Assembly (NCBI GenBank): GCA_039720395.1
Contig: CM077834.1
Location: 1,054,001 to 1,118,000, forward strand
Length of the DNA stretch: 64,000 nt
From: Liquidambar formosana
Lineage: Eukaryota > Streptophyta > Magnoliopsida > Saxifragales > Altingiaceae
Direction: 5' to 3'
A model generated the notes under the pieces. The model had not been told where the DNA came from, searched no databases, and saw only the letters and a program-made list of their open reading frames with translations. Positions 59,650 to 64,000 of the stretch are shown here, one piece after another. Within the stretch, counting starts at the first letter, position 1. Every line of letters starts with the position of its first letter. The translations under genes and the position numbers were made by a program.

Positions 59650-62600
59650 CTATGGTTCTTTCTCCCGTGATTCATCGATAACTGTATCTTTCAGTGAGAA
59701 GCCCTCAAGGATATCATTATCTGTATCAGTCTGAAGCTCTTTAAACATCGCCATCACCTGAATCATAGTTGGCCGGCGGAATGGCCTGTCATCTAGGCAC
59801 TCAAAGGCAATCTTTAGATACTGGTATAGTTCAGCCTCGCCAGATTTCTGTGTCATCAACTCAGAGTCCAGTATCTCATTACTTCTCTTCTCTCTTTGGA
59901 GCTGCTTCGCCCACCCAACAAGGTTGTTGTCATCACCAAACTCTAATGGGTCTATCGGCCTCTTGCCTGAGAGAAGCTCCAGCAGTATGACACCGTAGCT
60001 GTAGACATCCCCTTTTGTTGTGCACCTAAAACTCTGGTAGTACTCTGGTGGTACATAACCTGGAGTACCTGCAAGGGTGCTCACACTGAGATGAGTGTCA
60101 AGCGCATTCACCAATCTTGCCATGCCGAAATCAGACACTCGTGCCTCAAATTTTTCATCCAGAAGAACATTGCTAGACTTCATGTCCCGGTGGATAATGT
60201 GAGGTATGCAGCTATGGTGAAGGAATGCAAGTCCTCTTGCTGACCCAATCGCGATCTTCTTTCTCGCTACCCAGTCAAGCTTTGAACTCCCTCCTTTGGC
60301 CCTGTCATGAAGAACAGCCTCCAGACTCCCCCATTTCATGTACTCATACACGAGAAGCCTCTCCTCTCCAATCTTGCAGTAACCCAGCAGCGGAACCAGA
60401 TTTCGGTGTTTGATCTTCCCGATAGTTTCCATCTCTGCCATAAATTCTCTGTCTCCCTGACCTGTGACGTGGATAAGCTTCTTAATTGCAACAACGCAGC
60501 CGTCACTGAGCTGGGCCTTGTAGACCTCACCAAACCCTCCAGACCCAATCAAGCTGTCAGCACTGAAACCATTGGTAGCTTCGAGTAGATGAGCAAAGGT
60601 CAGCTTTCGCAGAGGTTTCTCAAATGTGGCAACGTTGATGCTCAAAGGCTCGGGAACGCTGGAAAGTTTCCAGCTGCTGCTACCTGAAGTTGGAAGGCTT
60701 TCAATGTATTTGTCTCTTTTTTCCTCCAGCTGGTTCTTCTTCATCCTGTAAAGAGCCAATATAAGGCCAAAGATACAGAAAAGAGAGACTGTAATACCAA
60801 CAACCATTCCTGCAGCCATGGACTGCTTCTTCACTCTATAAGAGCTTCCCGAGCTGTGAGATCCAGTACCAGAGCCACAAGGGGGCAAGGGAACACCGCA
60901 AAGGCCAGAATTGTTCTCATATCTGGAGGGTGGGAAAGTGGTTAGCTGACCCCCAGAAGGGATTGAGCCCGTTAGGTTGTTGTTTGATACATCAAGGTCA
61001 CTGAGAAAAGAGAGAGTCCCTAACGACCCTGGGACAAATCCATGAAGATCATTGTGAGAGAGATCCAGAACTCCGATTGCCTTCAAACCTCCAAAACTGT
61101 CAGGGATGGTCCCGGTTAGAGCGTTATGTCCCAAATTCAAGACTTGCAAATAGTTCATCGCACCAAAGTTTTCAGGAATAGTTCCTGATAAGGAATTGTA
61201 GGAGAGGTCAAGGTAGATCAAACTACCATTGCTTGTGAACGAGTACATGGTCCAACCAGAGTAGATTCTAGTTGAAGGGCAAGAGTGGACCATCGGAAAA
61301 CTTGCCAGCCTATCTGTGCGAATCCCCTCAAATTCAACTAGTCCTCCAGCACCCCTGCAAGATGTGCCGCCCTCATTTCTCACGAATGCAAACTGCTTCC
61401 CGGAAACAAGTCCAGGGGTGATCAGACCAGCTTGGTCGGCGAGCTCCGACGGAACGGGACCAATTAGGTTGTTGCTGTTTAAATCAAGCCAAATGAGGTT
61501 CCTGCACATGCCAAGCTCCGCTGGGATCTGTCCAGTGAGCGAATTGTTCCCCAGTTGGAGGATAGCGAGGTTAAGCAGATTTCCAATACCAGAAGGTATT
61601 TCTCCAGTAAGCTTGTTGCTGGAGAGCGTCACCCATATCAGGTTCGTGCAATTGGCGATGGACATGGGAATATATCCGGTGATAAAATTGTTGTTAAGAA
61701 TCAAGGTCTCCAGATTTCCCCCATCGACACAAATGCCTTCTGGGATCTCGCCGGTGAGGTTGTTTGCCCACATAACCAGGTCAGAAAGATGTGGTAGGTT
61801 CCAAATTTCTGGGGGAATTGGGCCGCTCAGGTTGTTGAAACTAAGATCAATTGACCTCAGATTCCTGCAGTTTCCAAGCTCCAAGGGGACCGTCCCTGAG
61901 AGCAAATTGTCGGGTAGAATTATTTTCTCCAGGACAGATGGAGATGATGGGGAGGAGCAGAACCCAGAAGGGATATTCCCGGTAAAGCCATTGGAACTGA
62001 GGTCCAGCACTCGAAGTTGAGTACAGTTAGTCAGGGACAGCGGCACAGTACCAGTGATGTTGTTGAAGGGTACGTAGAGATATGTCAGACTAGAGAGAGT
62101 ACTGATAACCGTACTGAGGAAATCACCCGAGAGCTGATTGTTGCCCAGATTTAGGCTGCGCAAATTCGAACAGGCCAAAAAGGTCAGAGGAAACCCACCG
62201 TAGAGTCCGTTACCAGAAAGGTCGAGCTCCTGGAGAGTCCTACAAGTCTGTCCCAACTCCGGTGGGATCTTGCCGATGAACTGATTATGAGCCAGAGATA
62301 GCTGCCGCAAATTGCTGAGGTTCCCCAACAAGAGACCTGGGATCTTATACTGAAGCTCATTGTGGGAGAGGTCAAGCGTCTCCAGAAGCTGGCAGTTTGT
62401 CAAGCTCGCCGGAAATTCAGGGCCGGACAGGCAGTTGTGAGACAGACTCAGTATGGTGAGTTTGCCGCAGTTTCCGAACTGAAGGTCGGAGAAGTTGCCA
62501 GAGAAGTTGTTGTGGGAGAGATCCAGAAACGCTAGAGACGGCGGTGAATCAGCCGCGAAGCCGGAGGGTATCTCTCCGGACAGTAGATTGTAAGAGAGGT

Positions 62601-63486
62601 CCAAAGTGGAGAGGTTCCTGCAAGGCGAGAGAGAGGTCTGTAGTCTACCGGTGAGCTTGTTGTCGGAGAAGTTGAGTAGATTCAAATTCTGGCAGTGGGA
62701 GAGAGAGGAGTTCAGGAGGGCGGGATCAGAAATCCGATTGCGGGAGAGATCAAGCACGAGCAGAGAAGGACCGAAGGTGAGAGCGCCCCCCGGGATTAAA
62801 TTGCGAGAGAGGTTGAGGGAAGAGAGACGATCGCAAGCGAGCAGGAAGGGCGGGGCACGAAGAGGGTCGGAGAAGTTGTTGGAAGACAGGTCCAGGGTTT
62901 GGAGGACGCAGGGGGCGGTAGTGGAGGCGGAGAGATCACCGGCGGAGAAGGAATTGCCGCGCAAGTAGAGATGGCGAAGATATGGCAGAGCGGTGAGATC
63001 GGGAAGGTGGAGGGGACCAGAGAGAGCAGCGTTGGTGAGGTTGAGGGCGGTAACACGGCCATCGGAAGAGCAGGAGACGCCTCGCCAGGAGCACGGAGCG
63101 GAAGAGGAAGTGGGAGTCCAGTCTGACAAGAAACCATAAGGATCGGAGACAACGGAGGATCGCATGAAGGCCATCAAGGGTGTCACATCATCCTGGCTTT
63201 TGGCTGTGCCTGAGCCTGTGCCTGTGCCTGTGGAGACAAACCTCTGCCGTCTGACCCCATCATACAACAACAAAGCAGCACCTGGAACACAAATCTCAAT
63301 AGAGACCAAAAGAATCCCATCCTTCCTCCTCTTCCTCTTCCTCTTCCTCTTCCTGATGGTGATGATGATGACGACGACGACGACGACGATGATACCGCAA
63401 CAACACCCCATTCTCTCTTCATTTTCAATTTGTTCCTTCCTTCCTGAATGGAAAAATCGGTTATTATTATTGTTGTTTCTCCTCAA
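59650..63486 (-). CDS. BRL1: BRI1-like LRR receptor kinase, BRL1 type, single exon (1278-codon frame)
   Basis: One uninterrupted minus-strand frame. An LRR N-cap (CSWRGVSC, about 132-139) is followed by LRRs to about residue 860, broken by the island domain at about 690-749 ([12 protein letters not shown] to GWTMYSF) that binds brassinosteroid in this family. A C-cap CGVPLPPC precedes the membrane helix (about 890-913). The kinase has the glycine loop GSGGFGEVY (about 981-989), HRD at 1099-1101 and DFG at 1119-1121, so it should be an active RD kinase. The juxtamembrane [32 protein letters not shown] is nearly identical to BRL proteins. BRL1 and BRL3 are plasma-membrane brassinosteroid receptors expressed mainly in vascular cells. 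BRL1 is preferred over BRL3 because CLC-f is a neighbour. The frame's first ~100 residues are odd: V/I and RK runs from triplet repeats and no normal signal peptide. Other Met starts are at 63411 (residue 26) or later. Confidence 0.93.
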   Translation of the reverse strand: MRRNNNNNNRFFHSGRKEQIENEERMGCCCGIIVVVVVVIIITIRKRKRKRKRRKDGILLVSIEICVPGAALLLYDGVRRQRFVSTGTGTGSGTAKSQDDVTPLMAFMRSSVVSDPYGFLSDWTPTSSSAPCSWRGVSCSSDGRVTALNLTNAALSGPLHLPDLTALPYLRHLYLRGNSFSAGDLSASTTAPCVLQTLDLSSNNFSDPLRAPPFLLACDRLSSLNLSRNLIPGGALTFGPSLLVLDLSRNRISDPALLNSSLSHCQNLNLLNFSDNKLTGRLQTSLSPCRNLSTLDLSYNLLSGEIPSGFAADSPPSLAFLDLSHNNFSGNFSDLQFGNCGKLTILSLSHNCLSGPEFPASLTNCQLLETLDLSHNELQYKIPGLLLGNLSNLRQLSLAHNQFIGKIPPELGQTCRTLQELDLSGNGLYGGFPLTFLACSNLRSLNLGNNQLSGDFLSTVISTLSSLTYLYVPFNNITGTVPLSLTNCTQLRVLDLSSNGFTGNIPSGFCSSPSSPSVLEKIILPDNLLSGTVPLELGNCRNLRSIDLSFNNLSGPIPPEIWNLPHLSDLVMWANNLTGEIPEGICVDGGNLETLILNNNFITGYIPMSIANCTNLIWVTLSSNKLTGEIPSGIGNLLNLAILQLGNNSLTGQIPAELGMCRNLIWLDLNSNNLIGPVPSELADQAGLITPGLVSGKQFAFVRNEGGTSCRGAGGLVEFEGIRTDRLASFPMVHSCPSTRIYSGWTMYSFTSNGSLIYLDLSYNSLSGTIPENFGAMNYLQVLNLGHNALTGTIPDSFGGLKAIGVLDLSHNDLHGFVPGSLGTLSFLSDLDVSNNNLTGSIPSGGQLTTFPPSRYENNSGLCGVPLPPCGSGTGSHSSGSSYRVKKQSMAAGMVVGITVSLFCIFGLILALYRMKKNQLEEKRDKYIESLPTSGSSSWKLSSVPEPLSINVATFEKPLRKLTFAHLLEATNGFSADSLIGSGGFGEVYKAQLSDGCVVAIKKLIHVTGQGDREFMAEMETIGKIKHRNLVPLLGYCKIGEERLLVYEYMKWGSLEAVLHDRAKGGSSKLDWVARKKIAIGSARGLAFLHHSCIPHIIHRDMKSSNVLLDEKFEARVSDFGMARLVNALDTHLSVSTLAGTPGYVPPEYYQSFRCTTKGDVYSYGVILLELLSGKRPIDPLEFGDDNNLVGWAKQLQREKRSNEILDSELMTQKSGEAELYQYLKIAFECLDDRPFRRPTMIQVMAMFKELQTDTDNDILEGFSLKDTVIDESREKEP
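63183..63320 (-). other. Signal-peptide-like segment in a different frame of the BRL1 gene
   Basis: From an ATG at 63320, offset by one base from the main frame, the minus strand encodes [19 protein letters not shown], then [12 protein letters not shown] and an AQ repeat, with a stop at 63183-63185. This is a far better secretion signal than the main-frame N terminus. It ends where the main frame's conserved [11 protein letters not shown] begins. Confidence 0.65.
63205..63235 (-). repeat. Hexanucleotide repeat at the BRL1 frame junction
   Basis: ACAGGC units repeat about four times with one variant (TCAGGC). They encode TGTGTGSGT in the main frame and QAQAQAQAQ in the signal-peptide frame. 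Confidence 0.8.
63340..63400 (-). repeat. Triplet and hexanucleotide repeats in the BRL1 N-terminal frame
   Basis: CGT/CAT triplets and a GAAGAG-type repeat encode VVVVVV-III and [10 protein letters not shown] in the main frame, serine and RG runs in another frame. They look like leader DNA read as protein. Confidence 0.75.
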
Positions 63487-64000
63487 AATATGTGATCTAA
63501 AAAGATGACCAACTCAACTGACTTTATGTAAAATTTTTAATTTTTAATTTTTTTTTTTTCGCCGTTGGATTATTAAAGGAGGGGTTTGGAGTGGGGATCT
63601 TTTTGGCTCTTTCTACTAGCTCTCTGTGGATCGATACATGCGACATACATTCAAGGAAGGAGCGGAAGGCGGAAGCAGCTCCTCAAAATTGGATCTTTTG
63701 ATTTGCGGGGTGGGGGGTGGGGGATTCTCTCTCTTCCCTTTTGTCAGATCTCTTCTTCTACAATTTCCATTCTGCCGGCTTTTTGATGGATGGATTTCTC
63801 CCCCCCTTCTACAGGGGACTTCTTGCTCCCAATGCTGAAACTAAAAATATTGCTCAATTATTATTATTTTTCTATAAAAATAAAATAAAATAAAAGGACC
63901 GGTGAAAATCGCTATCAGAGAGATGTTAACATATCAACTGAAAAAATCATTTGTTTTTCCTTTTGACAAAACCATATTCCAAAACCGAAATTTCTTTCAA
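63487..64000 (-). promoter_or_regulatory. Upstream region of the BRL1-type gene
   Basis: Contains a T-rich run (about 63530-63560), a G-rich tract at about 63707-63722 and AT-rich DNA to the window edge. No specific promoter element was assigned. Confidence 0.35.

Noticed and set aside
61316..62020. 234-codon plus-strand frame
   Set aside because: Antisense shadow of the LRR repeats of the receptor kinase; its regularity mirrors the repeats on the other strand.
1..64000. CRISPR arrays, bacterial operons, prophage
   Set aside because: The spliced plant genes and plant transposons show this is nuclear plant DNA; the repeats seen are microsatellites, tandem duplications or transposon ends.

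Overview
This window is nuclear DNA of a flowering plant. The evidence is GT-AG introns with plant-type donors and acceptors, CT-rich 5' leaders, AT-rich intergenic DNA packed with plant transposon families, and five genes whose products match known plant families. The proteins are eudicot-like. The BRI1-like receptor reads closer to woody or early-branching eudicots such as grape than to Arabidopsis, but the species cannot be named from sequence alone.

Layout. 1-2.5 kb: 5' part of a minus-strand gene that runs off the left edge (conserved plant protein, possibly HAPLESS8-like). 2.6-10.6 kb: intergenic DNA with a Helitron-like end, a foldback MITE, a Stowaway MITE and a hAT MITE. 10.6-17.7 kb: minus-strand two-exon gene for a disordered protein resembling Arabidopsis At4g26450, with a probable long spliced 3' noncoding region. 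19-22.3 kb: an organelle-like island and two MITE-like elements. 22.8-35.8 kb: plus-strand chloride channel/transporter gene CLC-f in nine coding exons, with a dead RTE-like LINE and MITEs in intron 2 and LTR-like DNA in intron 5. 37.4-41.4 kb: minus-strand WRKY2-type two-domain transcription factor in five coding exons, carrying a nearly perfect 141-bp in-frame duplication in exon 1. 43.9-49.3 kb: a three-level nest of transposons (hAT-like element, then Helitron, then a 2,666-bp solo LTR with GGTAG target duplication). 50-59.6 kb: mostly non-coding. 59.65-63.5 kb: minus-strand intronless BRL1-type LRR receptor kinase, whose best signal peptide lies in a different frame from its LRR domain.

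How the genes relate. They do not form a pathway. CLC-f is an endomembrane anion transporter, WRKY2 a MAPK-type transcription factor linked to pollen and embryo polarity in Arabidopsis, and BRL1 a brassinosteroid receptor. Their order is informative: from memory of Arabidopsis locus numbers, BRL1 and CLC-f are direct neighbours on chromosome 1, and WRKY34 (the WRKY2 paralogue) and At4g26450 are neighbours on chromosome 4. The window therefore looks like an ancestral gene block that Arabidopsis later split between duplicated chromosomes.

Caveats. All exon boundaries were read by eye from splice signals, reading-frame phase and remembered homologous proteins. Untranslated exons, transposon edges and the organelle-like island are less certain than coding exons.
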